DNA of 64,000 nucleotides from CAZQVN01 sp964596775 (GCA_964596775.1 CAZQVN010000013.1:1-64000); one strand, 5' to 3'; positions 1 to 9,159 are shown, counted from the stretch's first letter. Program-made: numbers and translations. Notes: generated by a model from the letters alone, not told the origin.

Positions 1-2
1 AG

Positions 3-53
3 GGCGGCAACGAAGGCGGCCGGACGGACGACAGGCCGGAACTGGACGACTGA
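3..53 (+). CDS. Possible 3' end of a gene entering from the left
   Basis: The frame ending in TGA at 51-53 is open back to the window edge and reads as a hydrophilic tail rich in Gly, Asp and Arg (ending RPELDD). A strong rho-independent terminator follows 80 bases later, which suggests a plus-strand gene ends here. The piece is too short (16 codons) to identify or to exclude chance openness in GC-rich DNA. Confidence 0.3.
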   Translation, partial: GGNEGGRTDDRPELDD

Positions 54-133
54 TCACAGGAAGACAGGGATGAGGCGGAGGGTGCGGGGGTTCCAGCGAG
101 GACCGGAGAGGCCCGCACCGGAAGCTTCCTCGA

Positions 134-168
134 GCGGGGCGGTTCGCAAGAGCCGCCCCGCATTTTTT
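134..168 (+). terminator. Rho-independent terminator
   Basis: An 11-base stem (GCGGGGCGGTT pairing with AGCCGCCCCGC, one G-T pair), a six-base loop and a run of six T. It points to the right, so it closes the transcription unit that enters from the left edge and separates it from the aminopeptidase gene. Confidence 0.85.
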
Positions 169-239
169 CGTGTGCCGGAATCGCCGGGCCGGAAGGGGTG
201 CGCGCCATCTTGAACGAAGACTGCCCCTCGGCAATCTTC

Positions 240-245
240 TATACT
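240..245 (+). promoter_or_regulatory. -10 box of a probable leaderless promoter
   Basis: TATACT stands seven bases before the aminopeptidase ATG, so transcription would begin at or next to the start codon. No Shine-Dalgarno sequence lies between them. No good -35 is at 17 bases; a TTGAAC is 24 bases upstream, which is too far for a normal promoter. The same arrangement recurs before several other genes in the window. Confidence 0.45.
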
Positions 246-252
246 TCCGCCC

Positions 253-2856
253 ATGCCGATACCTCGGACCCTCGCCCTGTTTCCCGCGATGCTGCTGTTG
301 CTGCCGCCCGTCTCCACCGCCTCCGCCGCGCCGGACGACCGCCTGGGCCGGATCGTCGTGCCGGTCGCCGAATCGGTGGAGCTCGATCTCGATGCGCGCG
401 ATGCCCGCTACCGCGGGCGGGTCGACATCGAACTCCGCGTCGCATCCGCCGTGGACACGTTCGAACTCAACGCGCTGAACCTCGATCTCGGCCGCAGCAT
501 GCTCCGTGATGAGAAGGGCTCCGTCGCCATCGTGTGCACTCCGAAGGAGCATGGCCGGCTCATGGTGCGCGCGTCGCGCCGCCTGGTACCCGGGAACGCC
601 CGGCTGACGATCGAGTTCACGAACGACTTCGACGCCTCCGGAAACGGGCTCTACAGCTACCGGGAAGCGGGACGGAGTTTCATCGCGAGCCAGTTTCAGT
701 CGGTGGCGGCACGGGAGGCGTTCCCCTGCTGGGATGAGCCGGACTTCAAGATTCCCTGGACGATCAGCGTCACCGCCCCGCGGGGCGACCTGGTCCTGTC
801 CAACGCTCCGGTGGACCGGGAAGTGGTCACCGGGGCCCACCGGACGGTTCACTTCCGGACGACGCCGCCGCTTCCCTCCTATCTCGTGGCGCTGATCGCC
901 GGGCCGTACGAGACGACGCCGATCGAAGGGCTCTCCGTGCCCGGCCGCATCGTCCATGTTCCCGACCGCGACGGCCTCGCGCGCGAGGCGGTGCGCATCA
1001 CGCAGCGGATACTGACCGCGCTCGAGCTGTATTTCGGCCGCCCCTATCCCTTTGAAAAGCTGGACCTGATCGCGCTGCCCGAGTTTCCGGGCGGGGCCAT
1101 GGAAAACGCCGCGGCGATCACGTTCGGCGAACCGTACCTCCTCCTCGATCCGGACAACACGACCCCGGGCGACCGGCGGTTCTTCGTGACGACGCTCGTT
1201 CACGAGATCGCCCACATGTGGTTCGGCGACCTCGTCACCATGGAGTGGTGGGATGATCTCTGGCTGAACGAGTCGTTCGCCACCTGGATGGAGAACAAGC
1301 TGACGACCGAACTCTTTCCGGAGTTCAACCTGGATCTCGCCACGCGGCAGTTCGCCGAACGGGCGATGAACGGGGACGCGAGGCCGTCCGCGCGGGCCGT
1401 CCGCAGCCGTGTCAGTGCGTTCGACAATCCCGACCTTCTCTTCGACGCGTTCAGTTATGAAAAGGGGGGCGCCGTTCTCGCGATGATCGAAAGCTGGATC
1501 GGTGAACAGGCGTTCCGGCAGGGCGTCCGGACGTACCTGGACGAGTACGCCTGGGGAAGCGCCACGGCGGACGATCTGTGGCGCTGTCTCGAGGAGGCGT
1601 CCGACATGCCGGTTCGGGATGCGGCCCGCTCGTTCATCGAGCAGCCCGGAGTTCCGTTCGTGGAGGTCCGGCCCATGCCGGGCGGGTTGCTCGCCGTCAC
1701 TCAGCGTCCGTTCGTTCCGGCGGGCTCCAGCGCCGGTCCCTACCTCTGGACCATTCCCCTGACGCTGCGCTATCCGGAAGAAGGCCGGGAAGTCCCGTGG
1801 CTGCTCGACTCCGCCGTGGATACCCTCGCGGCGCTCGACGTCGGCGTGCCCGGTGTGCCCCTTCCCAATGCCGGCGCGCTCGGCTACTGCCGCTGGGCAG
1901 TCCCGGGTGATGTTCTCGACCGGATCGCCGCGGTTCCCGACCGCCTCCTGACGCCCCGGGAACGGCTCGACTTCGTCTACAACCTCGGCGCCCTTTTCGA
2001 AGCGGGCCTCATCGACGGGAACCGGTACCTGGATCTCCTGTCCCGCTTCGGAAACGATCCGGAATCCGAAGTGGTTCTGGCCGTCGTCGAGGCCCTCGAG
2101 GACGTCCGCTCCACGTTCGGCGGAGCGTATCCGGAAGCGGGGTTCCGGAATTTCGTGCGAGCGAGTCTGGAACGGGCCCTCGTGCGCATCGGTTTCGATC
2201 CGGCCGCCGGCGAGCCGGAACCGGTCACGCTGCTCCGACCGCGCCTGATCCTGGCGCTCGCGGATCTCGGCGGGGACACGGCCGCCGGTGACCGCATCAA
2301 GCCGGAGGCGCGGGCGTGGCTCGAAGGAAAGGAGGGGATTCACCCGTCCCTCGTCGACGCGGGGCTGGCCCTCCTGGTTTCGGACGGGGACAGCGCCCTC
2401 GTCGGAACGATCCTGGACCGGCTGGAGGTCGTCAGCGACCCGACGGATCGCCAGCGGCTGCTCGGCGCCCTCGGCGGTTTCCGTTCACCGGAGACCGTCG
2501 CCGGAATCCTGGAACATGCCCTGCATCGGCTCCCGCGATCCTCGGAGGCGCTGCAGGTCATCCGGTCCCTGTCGCTCGAGCCCACCGACAACGGCCGCGT
2601 TTTCCGCTGGGTCGTGCAGAACTATGACGCGCTCACCGCCAGGCTGCCGGCCTATCGGGTCGCCATGCTCCCCCTGCTCGCCCGGAACTGCGACCCCGCC
2701 CTGTTGCCCGAGGTCCGGGCCTTCTTCGGTGATCCGGATCACCAGGCGCAGGGCACGCTGGTCACTCTCGAGGACGTCGTTGCCCGGATCGAACAGCGGG
2801 CGGCGCTGCGCGAGCGGGAACAGGGGAACATCGCCAGGAAGCTCGGGGGAGGCTGA
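253..2856 (+). CDS. M1 family zinc aminopeptidase, exported
   Basis: Removes N-terminal residues from peptides, probably in the periplasm. The first 25 residues form a signal peptide (hydrophobic run, then STASAA). The M1 hallmarks are intact: the exopeptidase motif GAMEN at 281-285 and the zinc site HEIAH at 317-321 followed 18 residues later by Glu340 in NESFA. The N-terminal beta domain (about 30-220), the thermolysin-like domain (about 225-460) and a long helical C-terminal part (to 867) match the usual three- or four-domain layout and length. It stands alone between a terminator and the convergent galE. The family (PepN/ERAP-like) is certain, the substrate is not. Confidence 0.93.
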   Translation: MPIPRTLALFPAMLLLLPPVSTASAAPDDRLGRIVVPVAESVELDLDARDARYRGRVDIELRVASAVDTFELNALNLDLGRSMLRDEKGSVAIVCTPKEHGRLMVRASRRLVPGNARLTIEFTNDFDASGNGLYSYREAGRSFIASQFQSVAAREAFPCWDEPDFKIPWTISVTAPRGDLVLSNAPVDREVVTGAHRTVHFRTTPPLPSYLVALIAGPYETTPIEGLSVPGRIVHVPDRDGLAREAVRITQRILTALELYFGRPYPFEKLDLIALPEFPGGAMENAAAITFGEPYLLLDPDNTTPGDRRFFVTTLVHEIAHMWFGDLVTMEWWDDLWLNESFATWMENKLTTELFPEFNLDLATRQFAERAMNGDARPSARAVRSRVSAFDNPDLLFDAFSYEKGGAVLAMIESWIGEQAFRQGVRTYLDEYAWGSATADDLWRCLEEASDMPVRDAARSFIEQPGVPFVEVRPMPGGLLAVTQRPFVPAGSSAGPYLWTIPLTLRYPEEGREVPWLLDSAVDTLAALDVGVPGVPLPNAGALGYCRWAVPGDVLDRIAAVPDRLLTPRERLDFVYNLGALFEAGLIDGNRYLDLLSRFGNDPESEVVLAVVEALEDVRSTFGGAYPEAGFRNFVRASLERALVRIGFDPAAGEPEPVTLLRPRLILALADLGGDTAAGDRIKPEARAWLEGKEGIHPSLVDAGLALLVSDGDSALVGTILDRLEVVSDPTDRQRLLGALGGFRSPETVAGILEHALHRLPRSSEALQVIRSLSLEPTDNGRVFRWVVQNYDALTARLPAYRVAMLPLLARNCDPALLPEVRAFFGDPDHQAQGTLVTLEDVVARIEQRAALREREQGNIARKLGGG

Positions 2857-2960
2857 GGCGGGCACAGGTGCCGCCGCGCCGCGGCTTCGGCGACGGTGCA
2901 ATCTCGCCGCGCGGCGTTCCGCGTCGATGCATCCGCCGCGCCGGGCGGCGTTTCCGCGGA

Positions 2961-3983
2961 TCAGTACAGCAGCGCGCCGGGCGGCGGCTCGGGGTGCGCG
3001 TCGGGATACCCGTTCGGATGCGTACGGTGCCAGTCCCACGCGGACTCGATGATGGAGCGCAGGTCGTGCTGCGGCTTCCAGTCGAGGACCCGTCGCGCCT
3101 TCTCGCTCGAAGCCACGAGACGGGCCGGATCTCCCGGCCGGCGCGGCGCGATCTCGAACGGCACGTCCTGTCCGACGACCTCGGAGACGAGGGAGATGAC
3201 CTCCTTCACCGTGTACCCCGTTTCCGTGCCGAGATTGAACGTGTCGGATTCGCCCCCGTCCATCAGGTATTCCAGCCCCTTCATGTGGGCGTCCACGATG
3301 TCCTTGACGTGAACGAAGTCGCGGACGCAGGTGCCGTCGGGCGTCGCGTAATCGTCTCCGTAGACCTGGAGCGGCTCGTCCGGTTCGTACACGGTGCGGA
3401 GCGCCAGCGGAATCAGGTGGGATTCCGGGCGGTGATCCTCGCCGAGCCCGGCCTGCGGGTCGGCGCCGGCGGCGTTGAAGTAGCGAAACGTCACGAAGCG
3501 GAAGTCCCAGGCGTCCGCGTAATCCCGGATCATCCGCTCGGCGGCCAGTTTCGTCCGGCCGTAGGGATTGATCGGGTGCGTCGGATGATCTTCGGTGATC
3601 GGCGATGCCTGCGGTTCGCCGTACACGGCCGCCGTCGAGGAAAAAATCAGCCGCGGGACCCCGGTTTCCAGGATGGCCCGCATCAGGTTGTGCGTGCCGA
3701 TCACGTTCGCCTCGTAATACTTCAGCGGATCCTGGACCGACTCGGGAACGGAGCAGGCCGCGGCAAAATGAAAGACGGCCAGCGGCCGGTTGGCGCGCAT
3801 GATGGCCCGGAGCGAACCGTAGTCCTCGAGCCCCCCGATCGCCAGCTCCGCATCGCCGACGGCGGCGCGGTGCCCCTCGACGAGGTTGTCGAGAACGAGC
3901 GGCCGGTAACCGAGGCGGCGGATCGTGGTCAGGATGTGGCTGCCGATGTATCCGGCGCCTCCCGTAACAAGAATTGTGCTCAT
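2961..3983 (-). CDS. galE: UDP-glucose 4-epimerase
   Basis: Interconverts UDP-glucose and UDP-galactose for envelope polysaccharide and sugar metabolism in the cytoplasm. The 340-residue protein starts with the Rossmann motif GGAGYIGSH (8-16) that binds NAD. It has the catalytic Ser/Thr cluster SSTAAVYG near 115 and the YxxxK pair Tyr141/Lys145. Length and motifs match GalE of the extended SDR family. The ATG chosen overlaps the stop of the upstream membrane-protein gene by four bases, so the two are probably cotranslated. Upstream in-frame codons translate to low-complexity sequence and were rejected. Other UDP-hexose epimerases are possible, but GalE is the best match. Confidence 0.93.
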   Translation of the reverse strand: MSTILVTGGAGYIGSHILTTIRRLGYRPLVLDNLVEGHRAAVGDAELAIGGLEDYGSLRAIMRANRPLAVFHFAAACSVPESVQDPLKYYEANVIGTHNLMRAILETGVPRLIFSSTAAVYGEPQASPITEDHPTHPINPYGRTKLAAERMIRDYADAWDFRFVTFRYFNAAGADPQAGLGEDHRPESHLIPLALRTVYEPDEPLQVYGDDYATPDGTCVRDFVHVKDIVDAHMKGLEYLMDGGESDTFNLGTETGYTVKEVISLVSEVVGQDVPFEIAPRRPGDPARLVASSEKARRVLDWKPQHDLRSIIESAWDWHRTHPNGYPDAHPEPPPGALLY

Positions 3984-4438
3984 CGGTTGCGATTGTCCCT
4001 TTCGCCGGCCGGGTCCGTCAATGCGTCCTCCCGGAAACGGAAGTGCCGGACGCCCGCTCCCGCCGCGGCGAGTGCCGCGGCACCTGCGCCCGTCAGAACC
4101 AGCGCCGCCGTCTTCCAGGGGAGGTGGCGGACGAGGAAAGGAACCAGGGCCGCAAACAGCGCGACCCCGACCAGAAACCGGAACAGGAAGCGTCGCGAGT
4201 CGGCTCGGCAGCCCGCGATCCTGTCCCGCCCCACTTCGTCCGGGTGGGCCGTTTTCCCGGATTCGGCCCTGCCATGCCCCGGAGATGTTCCCTGGAACCG
4301 CGTTTCGCGCCACCCGCCCGGCAGCGGGGCGCCGCGTCGCAGGGCCAGGGCCAGAACGAGACAGCCGATCGCGGCCGCAAGGAAAACGATCAGGCCGACC
4401 GGGTTGAGAGGTCTCGGGTCCAGGTGCATGGGTCCCAT
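3980..4438 (-). CDS. Small two-helix membrane protein upstream of galE
   Basis: About 152 residues with no family I recognise. A first hydrophobic helix (roughly residues 12-32, VGLIVFLAAAIGCLVLALAL) is followed by a polar loop rich in Arg, Gly and His. A second pair of hydrophobic stretches (FLFRFLVGVALFAALVPFL and an Ala/Gly-rich helix) precedes a charged tail. The start is ATG at 4438, or the second ATG three codons later. The stop overlaps galE's start (ATGA), the typical joining style here and the main reason to believe the gene. It is divergent from the YacP-like gene, with 27 bases between them. Function unknown. Confidence 0.6.
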   Translation of the reverse strand: MGPMHLDPRPLNPVGLIVFLAAAIGCLVLALALRRGAPLPGGWRETRFQGTSPGHGRAESGKTAHPDEVGRDRIAGCRADSRRFLFRFLVGVALFAALVPFLVRHLPWKTAALVLTGAGAAALAAAGAGVRHFRFREDALTDPAGERDNRNR

Positions 4439-4453
4439 CCTAGAGCATCGCGC

Positions 4454-4459
4454 TATACT
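4454..4459 (+). promoter_or_regulatory. -10 box of a probable leaderless promoter
   Basis: TATACT lies six bases before the ATG of the NYN-domain gene, so the message would start at the ATG itself. No Shine-Dalgarno sequence is possible in that space. No convincing -35 was found at 16-18 bases. Confidence 0.45.
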
Positions 4460-4465
4460 GGATCC

Positions 4466-5194
4466 ATGACGCGCCTTTACATCGTCGACGGGTACAATTT
4501 CATCATCGAGGATCCGGACCTGTCGAACGTTCTCGACCGGGAAGGGCTGATGAGGGCCCGGCGGGTTTTCCGGGACGACGTCGGCGCGTTTGCCCGCCGC
4601 AACGGCTGCCGCGTCCGGATCATCTTCGACGGGGCCACCGACACGATGAGCCACGACGACCGCTTCGCCGACGATCACGTGGACGTCTCGTTCACCTCCG
4701 GCGAGGAAAAGGCGGACGAGCGGGTCGTGGCCGTGGCCCTCGAGGCGCGCCGCCGCGGCGAAGCACCGACGATCGTCAGCAACGACCGGACCGGAGTCCG
4801 GGAACCTCTCGCGGCCCGCGGGTTCACGCTCATCACGACGAAGGAATTTGCCGGGCTGATCCGCGAGATCCCGCGGCGGCGCGAACTGCGTTCCGAAGCA
4901 TTGTCCGAGGACGAGAAGCTGCGGATCGCCGAGGAGTTCCTGGCCCGGGATGCGGAGCGCCGCCGAAGGAAGGCCGCCGCTCCGCCCGCGCCGGCGACTG
5001 CCCCGCCCGTCCGCGTTGCGCCGCCCCGGCCGGCCGCCGCGCAGCGGCCGGTTCCGCACGTTCCTCCATCGCCCGTGCCCGGCGTGCAAAGGAACGCGGA
5101 ACGAAACGAGGAACGGGACGCAAAGAAGGAACGCGGAAAGAGGAAGCAGGCCCGGCGGCTCGCTCTGATACAATCGGCCCGGAAGAAGAGATAG
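4466..5194 (+). CDS. YacP/Rae1-like NYN-domain ribonuclease
   Basis: The first 160 residues match the YacP (Rae1) NYN/PIN-like fold, which in Bacillus is a ribosome-associated endoribonuclease. The signature opening MTRLYIVDGYNFI carries the conserved Asp8 and Asn11; a further acidic site is in IIFDGATDTM, and SNDR follows near 110. Family members are usually about 170 residues. This one has 242, with a Pro/Ala-rich linker and a strongly basic Lys/Arg tail (about 165-242) that could contact RNA or ribosomes. It is followed closely by priA on the same strand. The nuclease fold is well supported, the target is not known. Confidence 0.8.
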   Translation: MTRLYIVDGYNFIIEDPDLSNVLDREGLMRARRVFRDDVGAFARRNGCRVRIIFDGATDTMSHDDRFADDHVDVSFTSGEEKADERVVAVALEARRRGEAPTIVSNDRTGVREPLAARGFTLITTKEFAGLIREIPRRRELRSEALSEDEKLRIAEEFLARDAERRRRKAAAPPAPATAPPVRVAPPRPAAAQRPVPHVPPSPVPGVQRNAERNEERDAKKERGKRKQARRLALIQSARKKR

Positions 5195-5231
5195 ATTCCC
5201 CCGGCTCGACCCCCGAGAGGTTCCCGGTTCG

Positions 5232-7289
5232 ATGACCGTTTTTCCCTTTGCCGAAGTGGCGGTTCCCGTTCCTCTCCGCCGCACGTTCACCTATCGCATT
5301 CCCGACAGTCTCCAGGGGCTCGTTGAGCCCGGTCGCCAGGTCACGGTGCCGTTCGGCCGCCGCAACGCCTCGGGTTTCGTCGTTGCCCTGACCGACAGGA
5401 CCGAACTCGCGGACCTCAAGGAGATCCAGAAGGTCGACGGAACCGGTCCCCTGTTCACGCGCGACCTCCTCGACCTCACCCGCTGGATCTCCGAGTACTA
5501 CATCTGCTCCTGGGGCGAGGTCCTCCGCGCCGCGTTGCCCGGCGGCGCCGAACCGACCGGGTCGCGGCGGCGGGCGGCGTCCACGAAAAGTCCTCCGCCG
5601 CAACCCGCCGCGATCCCCGCGTTTCCCCTGAACGCCGAACAGGCCGCCGCGGTCGCGCCGCTCCGTGCCGCGATCGCCGCCCGGAAGCAGGGCACGTTCC
5701 TGCTGCACGGCATCACCGGAAGCGGCAAGACCGAGGTGTACCTCGCCGCCGCCGACGCCGCGGTGGCGGCCGGCGGACAGGTTCTCGTCATGGTCCCGGA
5801 AATTTCCCTGTCGCCGCAGATGCTCGGCAGCCTCACCGGGCGCTTCGGGGATCGCGTGGTCGTCTGGCACAGCTCCCTGCCTCTCGGCGCGCGCAAGGAG
5901 GCGTGGCGCCGGGTCCGGGACGGCCGAGCCGCGGTCGTCGTGGGCGCTCGTTCCGCGGTGTTCGCGCCCTTTCGGAATCTTCGGCTCATCGTCGTGGACG
6001 AGGAGCACGAACCCGCCTACAAGCAGGACGACGCGCCCCGCTACCACGGACGCGACGTGGCCGTGTACCGCGGCTGGCTGGCCCGGGCGCCGGTCGTTCT
6101 CGGGTCCGCCACGCCGTCGCTCGAGTCCTACGCGAACGCGACCGCGGGCAAGTACACGCTCCTCACGATGCTGCAGCGGATCGACGCGAGACCGAAAGCC
6201 TCCGTGGAACTCGTGCCGCTCGTCCACCGCCGCGACCTCGCCGGCGACGACGCGCCGCGCCCCGATCCGGCCACCGTGACCGCCGCGTCCGCCGGCATCT
6301 TCTCGCCGCCGCTGGCCGCGGCCCTCATCGAGCACGTGGGGCGGGGGGAGCAGGCGATCCTCTTTCTCAACCGCCGGGGTCACTCCACGAACGTCCGCTG
6401 CCGGGACTGCGGCGAGGTGTCCCGCTGCCCGCATTGCGACATCGCGCTGACCTGGCACAAGACGCGCGCGGAACTCTGCTGTCACTACTGCGCCTACCGC
6501 CTGCGCGACTTCACCCTCTGCGGAAAGTGCTCGGGGGCCACGTTCATCTACCGTGGCGTCGGCACGCAGCGCGTGGAGGCGGAACTCGCCAAGCTGCTCC
6601 CCGGCACGCCGTTTCTCCGCATGGACTTCGACTCCACGCGCCGGCGCGGATCGCTCGAGCGGATCGTCGACGATTTCCGGGCCGGAAAGGCCCGCGTGCT
6701 TCTCGGCACGCAGATGGTGGCCCGCGGTCTCGACTTTCCGGACGTCACGCTCGTCGGCGTGATCAACGCCGACACGCAGCTGAACCTTCCGGACTTCCGC
6801 AGCGCGGAACGGACGTTTCAGCTGCTGACGCAGGTGGCCGGGCGGGCCGGGCGCGGCAGCCGCCCCGGACGGGTCTACTTCCAGACGTACGCCTCGGGTC
6901 ACTATGCCGTCGAGGCCGCGCGCGAACAGGACTATGCGGGTTTCTACGAAATGGAGATGACGTTCCGCAGGGAGGTCGAGTATCCGCCGGTGGCCCGGAT
7001 GATCAACCTGCTCCTCGACGGGAAGGACGAACAGACCGTCATCGACCAGGCGGAGGAGCTCGGCCGGGCGCTCGAGGAACGGCTTCCCGAGTTCGCCGGC
7101 GCCGTTTCGATTCTCGGACCGGCACCCCAGTCGCTGTCGCGCCTCAAGGGCAAGTACCGCTGGCACCTGACGCTCAAGGGGAAGGATCACCGAAAGCTCC
7201 GGGAGCTGGCCGAGGCGGCGCTGGCGCATCCGTCGAAACGGCCGTCCGTGCGCCTGTCGGTGGACGTGGATCCGGTAAGCCTTTTATAG
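5232..7289 (+). CDS. priA: Primosomal protein N' (replication restart helicase)
   Basis: PriA is a 3'-5' superfamily 2 helicase that reloads the replisome at stalled forks. In order: an N-terminal DNA-binding domain (EVAVPVPLRRTFTYRIP at the start), helicase lobe 1 with Walker A GITGSGKT (160-167) and DEEH (256-259), a zinc-binding insert with eight cysteines in CxxC pairs (about 390-435), and helicase lobe 2 with ARGLDFPDV and QVAGRAGR. At 685 residues it is slightly shorter than E. coli PriA (732). It lies 37 bases after the YacP-like gene. A TACAAT with an extended TG lies within the end of that gene and could be its own promoter. Confidence 0.95.
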   Translation: MTVFPFAEVAVPVPLRRTFTYRIPDSLQGLVEPGRQVTVPFGRRNASGFVVALTDRTELADLKEIQKVDGTGPLFTRDLLDLTRWISEYYICSWGEVLRAALPGGAEPTGSRRRAASTKSPPPQPAAIPAFPLNAEQAAAVAPLRAAIAARKQGTFLLHGITGSGKTEVYLAAADAAVAAGGQVLVMVPEISLSPQMLGSLTGRFGDRVVVWHSSLPLGARKEAWRRVRDGRAAVVVGARSAVFAPFRNLRLIVVDEEHEPAYKQDDAPRYHGRDVAVYRGWLARAPVVLGSATPSLESYANATAGKYTLLTMLQRIDARPKASVELVPLVHRRDLAGDDAPRPDPATVTAASAGIFSPPLAAALIEHVGRGEQAILFLNRRGHSTNVRCRDCGEVSRCPHCDIALTWHKTRAELCCHYCAYRLRDFTLCGKCSGATFIYRGVGTQRVEAELAKLLPGTPFLRMDFDSTRRRGSLERIVDDFRAGKARVLLGTQMVARGLDFPDVTLVGVINADTQLNLPDFRSAERTFQLLTQVAGRAGRGSRPGRVYFQTYASGHYAVEAAREQDYAGFYEMEMTFRREVEYPPVARMINLLLDGKDEQTVIDQAEELGRALEERLPEFAGAVSILGPAPQSLSRLKGKYRWHLTLKGKDHRKLRELAEAALAHPSKRPSVRLSVDVDPVSLL

Positions 7290-7408
7290 GACGCCCGCGG
7301 GCCCGGGTCGGAGGGCAGGCCGCGCGTCCTCAGGGGGCTGTGCGGTGCGCCGGGCCGTCCGCGCGCCCTCAGGGCGGGTCATCGAGTTCGGACCGCCTCG
7401 TCCGCCGT

Positions 7409-8188
7409 TCAGCCGATGAAATTCCTCAGGGCCGCGTTGAACGCCGCGGGATCGTCGAGATTGGACAGGTGACCCGCGCCGCGGAGGACCACGTAGTGCG
7501 CTCCGGGGATGGTCTCGGCCATGGCCCGGCATTCCGCTTCCGGAATGAGCACGTCCTGGTCGCCGGCGATGACGAGCGCCGGCATCGCGAGGCGTTCGAG
7601 CAGCGGCGTTCGATCCGGCCGCGCGGCCATGCCGCGAAGCGCCGCGGCGACCCCTCCGCCGCGCTGCCGGGTCATCATCGAGCGCACGCGGGTTCTGAGC
7701 GCGGGATCCTCCAGCCCTTTCGCGGAGAGCATTTTCGGGAGCATGGCCGCGGCGATCTCATCCGGTCCGTCCCGTTCCGCCCTGTCGGCGTTTTCGAGCC
7801 GGCTGCGCCGGGCTTCGTTGCTGTCGCCGACGGCCCGGGTGTTGCAGAGGATCACGGACTTTACCCGCTCCGGATGTTCCTGGAGCAGGGCCATGGCGAT
7901 GTAGCCGCCCATCGACAATCCGCAGACGCCGACTTTCCCGATGTCGAGTTCATCCAGGAGCGCCACCAGGTCCGCGGCATGATCCTCCATCGTCACGACG
8001 GACGGGGCGTCCGCGGAGCGCCCGAAACCGCGGAGATCCGGCGCGATCACGCGGTGCGTGTCCGAGAACGTCTCGATCTGGTCGGTCCACAGCGTGTGAT
8101 CGAGCGGAAAGGCATGCACCAGCAGCAGGGGATCTCCCGATCCCTGGTCCTCGAAGTGAAACGATGCGCCGCGGAGGGTCGCTTTCAA
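7409..8188 (-). CDS. Alpha/beta hydrolase
   Basis: A 259-residue cytoplasmic hydrolase with the nucleophile elbow GLSMGG (Ser about 94), the oxyanion region LLLVHAFPLDHTLW, an acidic residue in IAGDQDVLIP and a final His in GAGHLSNLDDP. The layout resembles 3-oxoadipate enol-lactonase and related esterases, but no aromatic-degradation genes are nearby and the substrate is unknown. Its ATG overlaps the stop of the exported protein gene upstream by four bases. It therefore probably shares the ECF-type promoter at 9197-9222 and may belong to the envelope regulon described in the findings. Confidence 0.85.
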   Translation of the reverse strand: MKATLRGASFHFEDQGSGDPLLLVHAFPLDHTLWTDQIETFSDTHRVIAPDLRGFGRSADAPSVVTMEDHAADLVALLDELDIGKVGVCGLSMGGYIAMALLQEHPERVKSVILCNTRAVGDSNEARRSRLENADRAERDGPDEIAAAMLPKMLSAKGLEDPALRTRVRSMMTRQRGGGVAAALRGMAARPDRTPLLERLAMPALVIAGDQDVLIPEAECRAMAETIPGAHYVVLRGAGHLSNLDDPAAFNAALRNFIG

Positions 8189-9159
8189 GGATGTCCTCCC
8201 GTGCCGCTTCCCGTTCCGTTTCTGTCGCCGTTTCCGCGCCGGCGGCCTGGGTCGTCCGGTGGCCGGGCGTCTCCGCCCGGAGCCTGTCGCCCGTCGCGGC
8301 GGCGATCCCGGAACTCTTCATGGCGTCGATCGCCGTCCCGCGCCCGCCGGCGCATGTCGCGCAGGATTTCTTCCGGGGGTTTCCCCTGGCGCAGCTGTTC
8401 GCGCACATAGCGGGCCACCCGGTCCCGGTCCCCCGGTGGGGCGTGAGCCACGGCCATGGCGAGCATCTCGAGATTCTGGCCTCGCCAGCCGTCGCGGAAC
8501 GCCTGGGTGACGAGACGGAGCCCCTGCTCGGGCGGAACGCCCTCCGAGGCGAGACTCGTCAGGGCGACGACCGGAGACTGCAGGGCGTGAAGGACGTCGG
8601 CAGGAGTGGCCGAGGACACTTTCAGTTCGGCAAACACGGCGGCAATCGATGTTTCGGGCACGCCCTTCTCGATGGCGAACGTGGTCTGGTCGATCAGGGA
8701 CAAACGGCTGCGCGCCCCGGCGTCGGCGGGTCCCGCGGTACGCAGCGACGTGGCCTCGGCGAGCGAACCGTCGACGAGCGCGGCGCCGACCCTGAGTTTC
8801 CGTTCCATGCCCAGGACGACGGCATTGATCCGGTCCGGCGGAACGTTCTTGGCCAGCCCCTGGAGAATCCGGTCATAGACGGGGCGATGCGGGAGGTTCT
8901 CCTCCGCCATCCGGAGGACGGCATCGGCCAGCGCGAGCCCGTCGGCGTCGGTCAGCCCCCGCCGGCGCGCTTCGTCACACAGGCGCACGAGATCGTCGGG
9001 GTTGATTCCGCGCTCCCGGGCACGGGTCAGGATCGGATCGATCCGGGTCGGGACCGGCGCATCGGCCCATGAAACGGCCGGCGCGATCAAGGCCAGGGCC
9101 ATCAGGGCCGGGATCGCGTTCGATCGAATCCGCCTGAGCGATCTGAAAAGGGGGGTCAT
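8185..9159 (-). CDS. Exported helical protein of unknown function in the ECF regulon
   Basis: 324 residues. Signal peptide at 1-31 (basic FRSLRRIRSN, hydrophobic core, cleavage after SWA). The mature part looks all-helical, with repeated short motifs of the type GINPDDLVRL, NVPPDRINAVV, GVPETSIAAV and GKPPEEILRD, each an 'x-P-x-D/E-x-hydrophobic' helix start, spaced through residues 45-265. The last 65 residues are Arg/Asp/Gly-rich and probably disordered. I recognise no named family. The ATG at 9159 was preferred because GGAG lies seven bases upstream, a signal peptide follows, and an ECF-type promoter sits just ahead. It overlaps the hydrolase gene by four bases. Confidence 0.7.
   Translation of the reverse strand: MTPLFRSLRRIRSNAIPALMALALIAPAVSWADAPVPTRIDPILTRARERGINPDDLVRLCDEARRRGLTDADGLALADAVLRMAEENLPHRPVYDRILQGLAKNVPPDRINAVVLGMERKLRVGAALVDGSLAEATSLRTAGPADAGARSRLSLIDQTTFAIEKGVPETSIAAVFAELKVSSATPADVLHALQSPVVALTSLASEGVPPEQGLRLVTQAFRDGWRGQNLEMLAMAVAHAPPGDRDRVARYVREQLRQGKPPEEILRDMRRRARDGDRRHEEFRDRRRDGRQAPGGDARPPDDPGRRRGNGDRNGTGSGTGGHP

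Noticed and set aside
4833..7229. Long open frame on the minus strand opposite priA
   Set aside because: Arg/Pro/Gly-rich translation with no family signature, fully opposite two well-supported genes; a normal artefact of GC-rich DNA.
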